Of a stretch of 64,000 bases of DNA, positions 20,173 to 29,599 are shown piece after piece. The first letter of the stretch is position 1; every line of letters begins with the position of its first letter. The notes under the pieces were generated by a model that saw only the letters and a list, made by a program, of their open reading frames with translations, was not told the DNA's origin and did no database searches. Source of the stretch: Colwellia polaris (GTDB taxonomy: Bacteria > Pseudomonadota > Gammaproteobacteria > Enterobacterales > Alteromonadaceae). The translations under genes and the position numbers were made by a program. Where the stretch lies: the NCBI RefSeq assembly GCF_002104515.1, contig NZ_NBOE01000013.1, forward strand, positions 62,001 through 126,000, read 5' to 3'.

Positions 20173-21129
20173 ATGACTAAGGCGTTAAATCAACAAAATA
20201 TTAACCTGCAAGAGCCACCCGTTATTTGTTTAATGGGGCCAACTGCGTCAGGTAAAACGGCCTTAGCAATGGCATTATGTGATGCACTGCCATGTGACAT
20301 CATTAGTGTCGATTCAGCTTTAGTTTTTAAAGGAATGGATATTGGAACGGCGAAACCTACGGCTGAAGAATTAGCCGCCTATCCGCATCAGTTAGTCGAC
20401 ATTAAAGATCCTAGCGAAAGTTATAGTGCTGCAGATTTTTGTCATGATGCACTTAAAGCCATCGCAAAAAGTAGAGAAAATGGCCGTATACCTTTATTGG
20501 TTGGCGGTACTATGATGTATTTTAAAAGTTTAATTGAAGGGATATCGCCACTTCCTGAAGCGGATCAAGACATTCGCAATGCTATAGCGTTAGAGGCAGC
20601 TGACAAAGGGTGGCTTGCATTGCATGAAGAGTTACAGAGTTTCGATCCTGTTTCTGCCGAGCGAATTCACCCTAATGATCCCCAAAGGCTTGCACGTGCA
20701 ATAGAGGTATATCGAAAGTCTGGTAATACTTTGACACAATTAACTGCAATAAAAGGTGATATAGTCAGTGGAAATGTTTTACAGTTTGCTATAGCACCAA
20801 AAGAGCGAAGCGATTTGCATGCACGTATTGAGCTTCGTTTTGAGCAAATGATAGCGCAAAACTTTGAACAAGAAGTTATTGCACTAAAAGAAAGAGGCGA
20901 TTTGCACCTTGACCTACCCTCGATTCGTTGTGTTGGTTACCGGCAAATGTGGCAATACTTAGCAGGTGACTTCTCTCACGAAGACATGGTTTTTAAAGGT
21001 ATCTGTGCAACTCGTCAGTTAGCAAAAAGACAGTTAACCTGGTTAAGAAGTTGGCAAAATTTACATTGGTTGCATATGGAAGATGAAAATAATTTAAAAC
21101 TTATTTTGTCGGCAGTAAGCAAACTGTAA
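20173..21129 (+). CDS. miaA: tRNA dimethylallyltransferase MiaA
   Basis: Transfers the dimethylallyl group to A37 of UNN-decoding tRNAs. 318 residues with P-loop [11 protein letters not shown] near 22-32, the motif [17 protein letters not shown] and [11 protein letters not shown], and the C-terminal [17 protein letters not shown], all diagnostic. It starts 12 bases after mutL and precedes hfq, the classic order. In that motif Ala-Leu-Val-Phe-Lys replaces the more usual AxxVYR, a change often seen in gammaproteobacteria. Confidence 0.95.
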   Translation: MTKALNQQNINLQEPPVICLMGPTASGKTALAMALCDALPCDIISVDSALVFKGMDIGTAKPTAEELAAYPHQLVDIKDPSESYSAADFCHDALKAIAKSRENGRIPLLVGGTMMYFKSLIEGISPLPEADQDIRNAIALEAADKGWLALHEELQSFDPVSAERIHPNDPQRLARAIEVYRKSGNTLTQLTAIKGDIVSGNVLQFAIAPKERSDLHARIELRFEQMIAQNFEQEVIALKERGDLHLDLPSIRCVGYRQMWQYLAGDFSHEDMVFKGICATRQLAKRQLTWLRSWQNLHWLHMEDENNLKLILSAVSKL

Positions 21130-21247
21130 ACATTGATGTATACTTAAACTGGTTGCGCAGTTTTCAGCTAGTTAATTGAATTACTATAATAAAATATTTG
21201 AACTAAATATTTCACTTTTTACTAAAAATAACAAAAGGGGCCAAATA

Positions 21248-21496
21248 ATGGCAAAGGGGCAATCTTTACAAGACCCATTTTTGAATGCGTTACGTCGTGA
21301 CCGTATTCCAGTAGCAATATATTTAGTTAATGGCATTAAATTGCAAGGGCAAGTTGAATCATTTGATCAGTTTGTAATTTTACTTAAAAACACGGTTAGT
21401 CAAATGGTTTATAAACATGCCATTTCAACGGTAGTGCCGGCGCGTGCAGTAACCACTATGCCAACCCCACAGGCGAATCAGGAAATAGAAGATTAA
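21248..21496 (+). CDS. hfq: RNA chaperone Hfq
   Basis: Sm-like hexameric RNA chaperone, 82 residues from the ATG at 21248 (AAGGGGCC just upstream). The Sm1 part, [20 protein letters not shown], and Sm2 part, [10 protein letters not shown], are near identical to E. coli Hfq; the C-terminal tail is short. A TATAAT hexamer at 21185-21190, about 60 bases upstream of the start, with a TTCAGC -35-like element 16 bases before it, may give hfq its own promoter as in E. coli. Confidence 0.97.
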   Translation: MAKGQSLQDPFLNALRRDRIPVAIYLVNGIKLQGQVESFDQFVILLKNTVSQMVYKHAISTVVPARAVTTMPTPQANQEIED

Positions 21497-21529
21497 TGCA
21501 AAAAGCTAGTATTGTATGGAGTCGCTCAT

Positions 21530-22816
21530 TTGTTTGATAGGTATCAGGCAGGTGAGCAGGCGATACTTGTTCATGTAGATTTTCCAGATGATAACACCCG
21601 CGAAGATATACAAGAGTTTGAAATGCTTGTTGATTCTGCAGGTATAAATTCGTTAAATATCGTTACAGGTAAACGCAATACCCCGCATCCTAAATATTTT
21701 GTTGGCACAGGTAAAGTTCAAGAAGTTGCTGACGCAGTACGTATGTTTGATGCGAATATTGTTTTATTTAACCATAGCTTATCGCCTTCACAGGAAAAAA
21801 ATATCGAAGCCATGTGCGAATGTCGTGTGGTTGATCGCACAACATTGATTTTAGATATTTTTGCCCAGCGCGCTCGCACGCATGAAGGTAAGTTACAGGT
21901 AGAGTTAGCGCAATTACGGCACATGAGCACTCGCCTTATTCGTGGTTGGACTCATTTAGAGCGCCAAAAAGGTGGTATTGGTTTACGTGGCCCAGGTGAA
22001 ACACAGCTTGAAACTGATCGCCGTTTACTTCACGAACGTATGGTTAATATTCGTAAGCGATTAGGTAAAGTTGAAAAGCAAAGGCAACAAGGTCGCCGAG
22101 CAAGAAACCGCGCTGAGATCCCAACAATTTCCCTCGTTGGATATACCAATGCAGGTAAATCAACCTTATTTAATAAAATAACTCAAGCGGATGTTTATGC
22201 CGCAGATCAATTATTTGCTACCTTAGACCCCACTTTACGTAAAATTGAAGTTGAGGATGTTGGTCGTGTTATTTTGGCTGATACTGTCGGTTTTATTCGT
22301 CATTTGCCTCATGACTTAGTTGCTGCATTTAAAGCGACCTTAACCGAAACACGTGAAGCAGAACTATTATTGCATGTAATAGATATTGCTGATGAACGAC
22401 GAACTGAAAACATTGAACAAGTAGAAGAAGTTTTAAAAGAAATCGAGGCGGATGATGTTCCGCAACTCTTAATTTGTAATAAAATAGACCGGTTAGATGA
22501 TGTTGAGCCGCGGATTGATCGTGATGATCAAGGATTGCCTATTCGCGTATGGCTCTCAGCACAACAAGGTATTGGTATTGAATTATTATTCCAAGCGCTT
22601 TCGGAGCGACTAGGAAAAGAAATTATTCAACACTTGCTGTGTTTACCGCCCAGTGCTGGTAAAATTCGCGGTCAACTTTACGAGTTAAATTGTATAACTG
22701 ATGAACGATATGATGAACAAGGTAATTGTTTACTCAACATAAAATTACCTATTAGAGAGTGGAATCAGTTACTGAAACAAGATGAAGCAGAAATAGAGCA
22801 CTTTATTCAAACTTAA
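21530..22816 (+). CDS. hflX: Ribosome-splitting GTPase HflX (TTG start)
   Basis: GTPase that rescues stalled ribosomes by splitting subunits. 428 residues if started at the TTG at 21530, giving MFDRYQAGEQAILVHVDF, collinear with the E. coli start MFDRYDAGEQ; GGAG at 21518-21521 is eight bases upstream. No ATG fits, and the upstream in-frame TTG at 21512 lacks a ribosome-binding site. G1 is GYTNAGKST, G3 DTVGF, G4 NKID; the glycine-rich GIGLRGPGETQLETDRR precedes the G domain. A rare TTG start may keep its expression low relative to hfq. Confidence 0.93.
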   Translation: MFDRYQAGEQAILVHVDFPDDNTREDIQEFEMLVDSAGINSLNIVTGKRNTPHPKYFVGTGKVQEVADAVRMFDANIVLFNHSLSPSQEKNIEAMCECRVVDRTTLILDIFAQRARTHEGKLQVELAQLRHMSTRLIRGWTHLERQKGGIGLRGPGETQLETDRRLLHERMVNIRKRLGKVEKQRQQGRRARNRAEIPTISLVGYTNAGKSTLFNKITQADVYAADQLFATLDPTLRKIEVEDVGRVILADTVGFIRHLPHDLVAAFKATLTETREAELLLHVIDIADERRTENIEQVEEVLKEIEADDVPQLLICNKIDRLDDVEPRIDRDDQGLPIRVWLSAQQGIGIELLFQALSERLGKEIIQHLLCLPPSAGKIRGQLYELNCITDERYDEQGNCLLNIKLPIREWNQLLKQDEAEIEHFIQT

Positions 22817-22896
22817 CAGACTGATATATTACGTGAAACGCAGTGTTTTAATATTATATAGCAGTTAGCGCATTAATTTTTATAGCGGAGAATAGC

Positions 22897-24045
22897 ATGG
22901 CTTGGAACGAACCGGGGAATAACGAGAAAGATCCCTGGAAAAATAAAGGTGGTAAGAACCAAGGTCCACCTGATCTAGATGATCTATTAAAAGATATCGG
23001 CAATAAATTTGGCGGTATATTTGGCGGTGGCAAATCAGGAGGCGGATCAGGAAAAAGCTTTTCTAGTATCGGTGTCATGGTTGTACTCATTATATCTATA
23101 TTAGTTTATGTATTTGCAGGTTTTTTTACTATTAAAGAAGCTGAAAAAGGCATTGTTTTACGCTTTGGTCAGTATGCAGGTACGGTAGAACCAGGTTTAC
23201 GTTGGAAGTGGACGTTCGCAGAACGTATTATTCCTGTTGATATGCAAACTACCCGTAACCTTCCGTCATCTGGCTTTATGCTGACAAAAGACGAAAACGT
23301 TGTTCGTGTAGAAATGGAAATTCAATACCGTGTAGTAGATTCACGTAACTATGTTTTTAGTGTTACCAATGCTGATGAAAGCTTAAGTGAGTCACTAGAT
23401 AGTGCATTGCGCTATGTTGTTGGTCACGCAAACATGGATGACATTTTAACCAAAGGTCGTGAAGAAGTTCGTCAATCAGTTTGGAAAGAGCTAGAGAAGA
23501 TTATAGAGCCTTATAATTTAGGTTTGATCATTGTTGATGTTAACTTCAAGGATGCTCGTCCGCCAAACGAAGTTAAAGATGCATTTGATGATGCTATTTC
23601 TGCACAAGAAGATGAAGTGCGCTTTTTACGTGAAGCTGAAGCCTACGCTCGTGGTATTGAACCTCGTGCCCGTGGTCGTGTTAAGCGTTTAGAGCAAGAA
23701 GCTTTAGCTTATAAGTCGCAAATACTTCTTGATGCTGAAGGTGATGTAGCGCGTTTTAACAAGTTATTACCAGAATACAAAGCTGCACCTGAAGTTACTC
23801 GCCAACGTATGTACATTACATCGATGGAAAAAGTATACAGCAACACCAGCAAAGTAATGGTTGATGTTGATGGTGGCAATAACATGATTTACTTACCTCT
23901 AGATAAAATTATGCAACAACAATCTGGCGGCCAACGTGTTATTCAACAATCATCACCAACGACGATAAATCAATCGTCAAACAGCAATAATACTGCGCCA
24001 ACATTATCTGGTCGTAATGATCGATTCAATAATGGGAGAGACTAA
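22897..24045 (+). CDS. hflK: HflK, FtsH-modulator subunit
   Basis: SPFH-family inner-membrane protein that with HflC forms a cage around FtsH. 382 residues: a cytoplasmic Gly-rich N-terminus (GGIFGGGKSGGGSGK), one membrane segment about 62-82, then a periplasmic band-7 domain (GIVLRFGQYAGTVEPGL) and a helical region (AEAYARGIEPRARGRVKRLE). CGGAG precedes the ATG. hflC follows after three bases. Confidence 0.95.
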   Translation: MAWNEPGNNEKDPWKNKGGKNQGPPDLDDLLKDIGNKFGGIFGGGKSGGGSGKSFSSIGVMVVLIISILVYVFAGFFTIKEAEKGIVLRFGQYAGTVEPGLRWKWTFAERIIPVDMQTTRNLPSSGFMLTKDENVVRVEMEIQYRVVDSRNYVFSVTNADESLSESLDSALRYVVGHANMDDILTKGREEVRQSVWKELEKIIEPYNLGLIIVDVNFKDARPPNEVKDAFDDAISAQEDEVRFLREAEAYARGIEPRARGRVKRLEQEALAYKSQILLDAEGDVARFNKLLPEYKAAPEVTRQRMYITSMEKVYSNTSKVMVDVDGGNNMIYLPLDKIMQQQSGGQRVIQQSSPTTINQSSNSNNTAPTLSGRNDRFNNGRD

Positions 24046-24048
24046 GCC

Positions 24049-24927
24049 ATGAAGAATTTTCTATTGGCAATTATTGCCTTAATACTTGTGCTAACGGTTT
24101 CGTCTGTTTTTGTGGTAATTGAAGGACAACGCGGCATTGTTTTCCAATTCTCAAAAATTAAACGTGATGGTGATACCGGTGACATGAAAGTTTATGAGCC
24201 AGGTTTACACTTTAAATTTCCGTTTATTAACCAAGTACGTAAACTTGATGCACGTATTCAAACCTTAGATGATGCGGCTGATCGATTCGTAACATCTGAA
24301 AAGAAAGATTTAATGGTCGACTCATTTGTTAAATGGCGCATCGTTGATTTTTCTACTTATTACTTACGTACATCAGGTTCAATTGAAAATGCACGTGCCT
24401 TACTAAAACAGAAAGTAAACAATGGTTTACGTACTGAGATTGGTACACGTACTATTAAAGATATTGTATCTGGCGAACGTGACGATATTATGGCTAAAGC
24501 ACTGGAAAGTGCGGCAAGTAGTCGTGAAGATTTAGGTATTGAAGTGATTGATGTTCGCATCAAAGCTATTAACTTACCTACTGAAGTCAGTAACTCAATC
24601 TACGAACGTATGCGTGCTGAACGTACCGCTGTAGCGAAAGAACATCGCTCACAAGGTCAAGAGCAAGCTGAAATCATTCGTGCAACTATTGATGCCAAAG
24701 TTACCGTAATGTTAGCGACAGCACAGAAAGAAGCACAAGAAATTCGTGGTGAAGGTGATGCTTTAGCAGCAAAAGTTTATGCTGATTCTTATGGTCAAGA
24801 TGCTGAATTTTATAACTTCTTTCGTAGTTTAGAAGCTTACGAAAAAAGCTTCAGCGATAAGAGTGATATCTTAGTGGTTAAGCCTGATAGTAATTTCTTT
24901 AATTACTTAAAAGATAGTAAAAAATAG
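24049..24927 (+). CDS. hflC: HflC, FtsH-modulator subunit
   Basis: Partner of HflK, 292 residues: N-terminal membrane segment (about 3-23), band-7 domain starting EGQRGIVFQFSKIK, and a C-terminal helical part. The motif ERTAVAKEHRSQGQEQAE is strongly conserved in HflC. Last gene of the long plus-strand series; a strong terminator follows within 50 bases. Confidence 0.95.
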   Translation: MKNFLLAIIALILVLTVSSVFVVIEGQRGIVFQFSKIKRDGDTGDMKVYEPGLHFKFPFINQVRKLDARIQTLDDAADRFVTSEKKDLMVDSFVKWRIVDFSTYYLRTSGSIENARALLKQKVNNGLRTEIGTRTIKDIVSGERDDIMAKALESAASSREDLGIEVIDVRIKAINLPTEVSNSIYERMRAERTAVAKEHRSQGQEQAEIIRATIDAKVTVMLATAQKEAQEIRGEGDALAAKVYADSYGQDAEFYNFFRSLEAYEKSFSDKSDILVVKPDSNFFNYLKDSKK

Positions 24928-24975
24928 GATTAGTTTGAACGCTTAATTCAACTTTTAAAACTAGCACTTTGTTAT

Positions 24976-25010
24976 AACGCCACTCGTGTAAAAACGAGTG
25001 GCGTTTTTTT
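24976..25010 (+). terminator. Intrinsic terminator of the hfq-hflXKC operon
   Basis: A 12-bp perfect stem, AACGCCACTCGT / ACGAGTGGCGTT, with loop GTAAAA and followed by seven T. The remaining sequence up to 25243 has no gene; it holds a 16-base palindrome CTATACG-CT-CGTATAG at 25149-25164. Confidence 0.93.
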
Positions 25011-25243
25011 AATATCGAAAAATATAATTTTAGTTATTGAAACTGCAGCTTGAGAGTGCGCTTTCATTTTCTCCCGTATGAATCGTTTTCTCGGAGTTGC
25101 TAATTACTGCAATCTTGTATTTATTTACACAAGCGAATACATTAATGGCTATACGCTCGTATAGATTTACGTAAAATAACGCTCTGTATTCGGCTGGCTA
25201 TGTATCTAAAATATGCTTAAAAAAAACTAGGCCACACGTGTAC

Positions 25244-26047
25244 TTATATTTCAAATAAACATGCCTGATGGGCTTGTATGGTCTCTGAGGCTAGTTGTTT
25301 CAATACTTGTTGTGTTGCTTCGTTGACATCTATATCTTTAATAAAGGGCAGTAAATCTGCCGCTTCTCCAGTAATGACTTCATAGAAAACAAAAGCGGTG
25401 AGCAGTTGCCCAGTTAATGCAGCATGATTACCGTCAGGTGTATGTAGCACTAGTTGAGGTAGGGTCATGATGACTTTATCCCAAGTCAAGCCAATAGGTG
25501 CTACACAAGACTTTTGTATTTCTGCAATTCCAGTGTGAATTTGATGCACTCGGCTCCCTTCTTGCGTTTTACCTTGTTGTGGGTGCTCGGGGAATAGTAT
25601 TGGGGTTATACCTAGACTTTTAGCTTTTTTAATCCAAGATAGTGCAGCGGTAACAGGGTAAGTTGTCGCACCCGATTGGGAATATTTTTGCCCTTGTAAT
25701 ATCACATGTGTCCAAGGTTGGTTTTCAAGTAGATCAATCCTTTTCTGTTGTGTTGATCGGTTATCTAGAAAACCTCCCCCTGCATTCTGTATAGTAATGG
25801 TGGCAAAGGGATTACCTGCGTTCAGTAACTTCTTTAGTAAACTGCTTAGCCCAATGACATGGCTATTGCCAAAGAGTAATACTTGGTAATTATTAGCAAA
25901 TCGATTGTCAGGAATTGCCATGTTAGTGTCAGGCACTGTAATGTTTTCGGGTGGCTCAATGGGGTTTGTTATTTCTGTTTTATTGTTATCACCAGAGCAA
26001 GCTGACAATAAAAACGTCGTCAGAAAAAAACTATAAATTGCACGCAT
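25244..26047 (-). CDS. SGNH-hydrolase-like lipoprotein
   Basis: 267 residues with a lipoprotein signal (LLSACSGD, Cys near residue 17) and a Pro/Thr/Asn linker. The domain begins with LLFGNSHVIGLS, where GNSH takes the place of the GDS block I of SGNH/GDSL hydrolases; VILQGQKYSQSG and the near-C-terminal TPDGNHAALTG (a DxxH-like block V) support the fold, so Ser in GNSH and His in DGNH would be the catalytic pair. Probably an envelope-anchored esterase or acetylhydrolase of unknown substrate. Same orientation as the hydrolase gene at 26325, with a 277-base gap. Confidence 0.6.
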   Translation of the reverse strand: MRAIYSFFLTTFLLSACSGDNNKTEITNPIEPPENITVPDTNMAIPDNRFANNYQVLLFGNSHVIGLSSLLKKLLNAGNPFATITIQNAGGGFLDNRSTQQKRIDLLENQPWTHVILQGQKYSQSGATTYPVTAALSWIKKAKSLGITPILFPEHPQQGKTQEGSRVHQIHTGIAEIQKSCVAPIGLTWDKVIMTLPQLVLHTPDGNHAALTGQLLTAFVFYEVITGEAADLLPFIKDIDVNEATQQVLKQLASETIQAHQACLFEI

Positions 26048-26096
26048 AGTTGATCCTTATTAAATGTGAAGTGTTTTGACATTGGAGATATTAGTT

Positions 26097-26326
26097 AACC
26101 TGAACTCTGGAAAAGCAGCACTTGCTCAATGCTCCCTTTTAACCATTTATCTGGGTTAAAACGTCGATAAATAGCGCGCTATTGATAAACGTTTTGTCTC
26201 GGAAGTGGCATAAAATGAAGCATTGATGGTGTCTATTCGTGATGTTCACCTTGCTATAGCATTTACTTTTCCACCTAAGCTATTGATTCACTTGAGTATC
26301 AAATTCTCATATCCATAGTTCAGGTT
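26097..26326. repeat. Possible small inverted-repeat element (MITE-like)
   Basis: AACCTGAACTCTGG (26097-26110) and CCATAGTTCAGGTT (26313-26326) are inverted copies with one mismatch, 230 bases end to end, and both are flanked on the outside by AGTT (26093-26096 and 26327-26330), as a target duplication would be. The interior has no gene but contains a 14-base palindrome AATAGCGCGCTATT (26170-26183). The stop codon of the neighbouring hydrolase is formed across the right boundary. One copy plus a 15-base match at 42060-42074 is thin evidence, so this is a suggestion. Confidence 0.35.
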
Positions 26327-27200
26327 AGTTAAAAACAGCGCTATAAATTTGCTTTAAAGCCTCTGCGTTATAACTACTTTCGTGTGGCACATTATTTAAT
26401 GAAGTGAAACGAACATCTTTAGCGCAACCCTCCCATACTTGTGTTTCGCTACCACTACTTTCATTGATAACTTTAGGATGCTCTACGCTAGTAAATGTGT
26501 CGCTACAGCCATTGATTAACAGCCAATGGGCAAGTGTATCTGTAACAGATTTAATCGCGCCTGTGCTTCTGCCGCTTAGAGGGACTTCTCTATCTTGTGG
26601 ACTATGTAGATGATGTAAAGTTACTGGTGTTAATGTTGAGCAAGCCGTAAATTCGCCACGAAACTGTCCAGCTAAAGTAACCACTGAAGTTAAATGCTCT
26701 GGAATGTGGCAAGCAAGTTTATAAGCCATAAACCCGCCAGCAGAGTAGCCAAAAACATAGACTTTATCTGTGGTTACATCATTGTCAGCTCTGATCTGTG
26801 CTAGCAGATTAAGCATAAAGTCGACATCAATATTACTGGCACTTGCATTATTAAGACTTTCCCACCCCCAAGTTTCATTTCTCCCTTCAGGAGCAACCGA
26901 GAGTAAATTTTCGCTAATACTTAATGTTTTAGCATCAAATATTTTACTTACTTTTTTAGCTGAGCCAGGGGCACCATGTAAAAATAGAGCGATACCTTCT
27001 ATTGCATCGTCAGGTTTGTAAACAATGGCTTCTCGGTTCTCTATGCTAATACAGCTCGCTCCGGTATCAAGCGATTGTCCAGCACATGTTTTAATGACTG
27101 GGATCGGCTGTGTAATTTTTTCATCTTTACTGCCAGATCCGCAAGCTATAAGTAGGCAACATGAAGCAATAGTAAGGCTAAGTATCTGGATTTTATTCAT
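26325..27200 (-). CDS. Lipoprotein alpha/beta-hydrolase (LpqC / PHB-depolymerase-like esterase)
   Basis: 291 residues from the ATG at 27200 (GATGAG upstream; an in-frame ATG at 27212 is less well placed). Lipoprotein signal ending LLIACGSGS. The domain has the oxyanion segment LFLHGAPGSAKK, the nucleophile elbow GYSAGG, an Asp candidate in SPQDREVP and the His in VPHESSYN. The layout resembles secreted esterases of the feruloyl-esterase/PHB-depolymerase (LpqC) group. Divergent from the winged-helix regulator at 27354, which may control it; its stop codon overlaps the inverted-repeat boundary described at 26097-26326. Confidence 0.75.
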   Translation of the reverse strand: MNKIQILSLTIASCCLLIACGSGSKDEKITQPIPVIKTCAGQSLDTGASCISIENREAIVYKPDDAIEGIALFLHGAPGSAKKVSKIFDAKTLSISENLLSVAPEGRNETWGWESLNNASASNIDVDFMLNLLAQIRADNDVTTDKVYVFGYSAGGFMAYKLACHIPEHLTSVVTLAGQFRGEFTACSTLTPVTLHHLHSPQDREVPLSGRSTGAIKSVTDTLAHWLLINGCSDTFTSVEHPKVINESSGSETQVWEGCAKDVRFTSLNNVPHESSYNAEALKQIYSAVFN

Positions 27201-27353
27201 GATATTTCTCATCTAATTTCTTATCAAATAATGGTGACTAGGTAGATTCGAAGTTTGTCAGTTTCTTGATTTGCTTCAATAAAGAGGTAACAATGATTTT
27301 ATAATGAAATGATAATGACGAAGAAAGTGATGAATAAAGTGATGAATTATTAA

Positions 27354-29447
27354 ATGCGGTTTTTATTTGGCGATATTATTGTTGATGTAGAGCAGGTAGC
27401 ACTTTTTAAAAACACTAAACGAATCGAGTTTGAGCCGAGAGTTTTTGAATTATTAGTGTATTTTTGTCAACACCCTCAAGAGGCTATTTCAAGAGAAGAG
27501 CTAGTTGCTCAAGTATGGCGAGGTCGAGTTGTTAGTGATGCAGCCATAAACCGAGCTGTTGGTGAGCTGCGAAAACTAATAGAAGATAACTCATCCGCGC
27601 CGAAATGGATTAAAACGGTAAGTAAAGTAGGCTATAGATTTACAGAAGTACCAACTTTACAGCATATAACCGATGAAGCTAGCTCAGCTGAGTTGATGGC
27701 TAATGCAACTGCCCCAAAAAATAATAAAGCTTCTCATGACGACACAATAACCGTAAAAGAGTCTTCTGAGCAAAAATTACCTTGGTTAAGTGTCAGTCGA
27801 GTATGGGTTTTAGCTGTATTATTACTCATCATAATTTTCTTATATAAACTTTCAGACGCTAAGAGTGAACCAGAAGCTTTAAGAGTTGTTGCTTGGCAAC
27901 CGATTACATCTACATTGGGTAGTGCTTTTAATGCCAGTTTTGAGCCAAAAACTGGTTCACTTGTTTATTTGCACCGAACAAATGCTGATGCTACTGCACA
28001 ACTGCAGATGAAAAAAGCTGACGGTTCAATTCAAGCTATTTCCGATGACAATTATTATTACACCGACGTTTTGTTTGCCAGCGATGGCTTTATTTATGCT
28101 TCAAGATTAAATAACTTACAACAAAGGCTATGTGAAATAGTTAAAATAGACTTATCTACAATGGTGTTTTCTACCGTTGTTGAATGCGGCACAAGAGTGG
28201 TAACACAGCTTGCTTATGATGAGAGAAAGCGCCGCTTAATTTATCGTTCTAGAGCAAGCATATCTGAGCCGTATGCAATGTACTCTTATCAGCTTGATAC
28301 CGGAAGAAAACAACAACTTACTCACCCAGCTCAAACCGGAAATACTGTCGGGGATTATGCTTTTGCTATTTCACCTGACTTTCAAGCGTTAGCTGTTATT
28401 GAATATAGTGGCGATGAAACCGATAAAATTAAACTTATTTCATTAAACGATAACTCGATTACGTTGAGCGCAACCGTTATTGATAATGTTTATGGCATGA
28501 TGTGGCACTCAGCAGATAAAATATTATTGGCCAATAATACGGGGCTTTTTGACTTTAATATTGACCACAGTCTGTTAAAAAATATAGCGCATGGCGATCA
28601 ATTTAGTCGGCTTTCAATCGGTGATTCTCCTCGCACTGTAATAACCGAACGCAGCCAATCTACGGTTAATATAGTAAGTTACTCTATGCAAAATGGTGAA
28701 CTAAAGCCACTGACAAAAAGTAGTGGGATTAATCTTAATCCAACGCTTGGCAATAATACTAACGTATTGGCATTTGTATCTAATAGATCCGGTAAAGAAC
28801 AAGTATACATACAAGATGAAAATGAAAACGTTAGTGTGGCTAAGTTCGATGAGGAAATAGCTTATATCGGCGCCATTTCTTGGTCACCAAACGATGATGA
28901 AATAGTGGCGAGCATTAATAATAGTTTGTATTTATACAGTTTGAATAATAAAAAATGGCAAAAAATAGCTGAAAACTTTACCAAAGTGCATCACGTTGCT
29001 TTTACATCGGGGCACATCCTATTTAGTGCTGAAGTTGATGGGCAATGGAATATTTGGCAGTTGTCTTTGAACAATAAAAGAGTAACCCAGTTAACGACTA
29101 AAGGTGGCTATAGCGTACAAGGTAATAAAAATAATGTTTATTATACTAAATTTAATCAGCCAGGCTTATATCAATTAGATGTAAAAACCGGTGTTGAATC
29201 TATGCTTATTGCTGAGTTTCCTATTTCTGGTTGGCGTCATTGGCAGTGGCGAGATAATAGGATTTATTATTTGAAAGATAAATCCTATATGGCACTGAAC
29301 CTAAACACAGGTGAGCATCAAGTTATGTTTAACTTTAAAGGCAGAATACCTAACAGTTGTCATACTGCTTATGAACACAATTTTTTTGCTTGTGAAAAGG
29401 TTGACTCAAGCAGCAGTAATGTTTGGCAATTTCAGTTGTCTAACTAA
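27354..29447 (+). CDS. Membrane-bound winged-helix regulator with beta-propeller sensor (CadC/ToxR-like)
   Basis: 697 residues. Residues 1-98 form an OmpR-type winged helix (FEPRVFELLVYFCQHP, VWRGRVVSDAAINRAVGELR, KTVSKVGYRF). A polar linker leads to one membrane segment (about 149-166), and the periplasmic part (about 190-697) is made of repeated blade-like segments such as ISPDFQALAVIEYSGD, LAFVSNRSGKEQVYI and ISWSPNDDEIVAS, typical of TolB/PD40 propellers. So it should bind DNA in the cytoplasm and sense something in the periplasm without phosphorylation. Divergent from the lipoprotein esterase, a plausible target. Confidence 0.8.
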   Translation: MRFLFGDIIVDVEQVALFKNTKRIEFEPRVFELLVYFCQHPQEAISREELVAQVWRGRVVSDAAINRAVGELRKLIEDNSSAPKWIKTVSKVGYRFTEVPTLQHITDEASSAELMANATAPKNNKASHDDTITVKESSEQKLPWLSVSRVWVLAVLLLIIIFLYKLSDAKSEPEALRVVAWQPITSTLGSAFNASFEPKTGSLVYLHRTNADATAQLQMKKADGSIQAISDDNYYYTDVLFASDGFIYASRLNNLQQRLCEIVKIDLSTMVFSTVVECGTRVVTQLAYDERKRRLIYRSRASISEPYAMYSYQLDTGRKQQLTHPAQTGNTVGDYAFAISPDFQALAVIEYSGDETDKIKLISLNDNSITLSATVIDNVYGMMWHSADKILLANNTGLFDFNIDHSLLKNIAHGDQFSRLSIGDSPRTVITERSQSTVNIVSYSMQNGELKPLTKSSGINLNPTLGNNTNVLAFVSNRSGKEQVYIQDENENVSVAKFDEEIAYIGAISWSPNDDEIVASINNSLYLYSLNNKKWQKIAENFTKVHHVAFTSGHILFSAEVDGQWNIWQLSLNNKRVTQLTTKGGYSVQGNKNNVYYTKFNQPGLYQLDVKTGVESMLIAEFPISGWRHWQWRDNRIYYLKDKSYMALNLNTGEHQVMFNFKGRIPNSCHTAYEHNFFACEKVDSSSSNVWQFQLSN

Positions 29448-29497
29448 CCTTTATTATTGCTTTAGCCGGCGGAATATAAACTAGCGGCTATGTTATA

Positions 29498-29525
29498 TGA
29501 TCTTTTTACGTATATATCGCGTAAT
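29498..29525 (+). promoter_or_regulatory. Candidate ECF-sigma promoter for the HAD gene
   Basis: TGATCT at 29498-29503, a 16-base spacer, CGTAAT at 29520-29525. It is the same pattern found upstream of the sigma-factor gene and other units of the photo-oxidative stress set (see 45995-46022). The -10-like element differs from CGTATA at one position. Confidence 0.5.
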
Positions 29526-29599
29526 AAAGGTCATGCTTAGGTTTTATTTTATAAGTACTCACGCGAGTGCTTAAATCGATTAATTATGAGAGAGAAACA

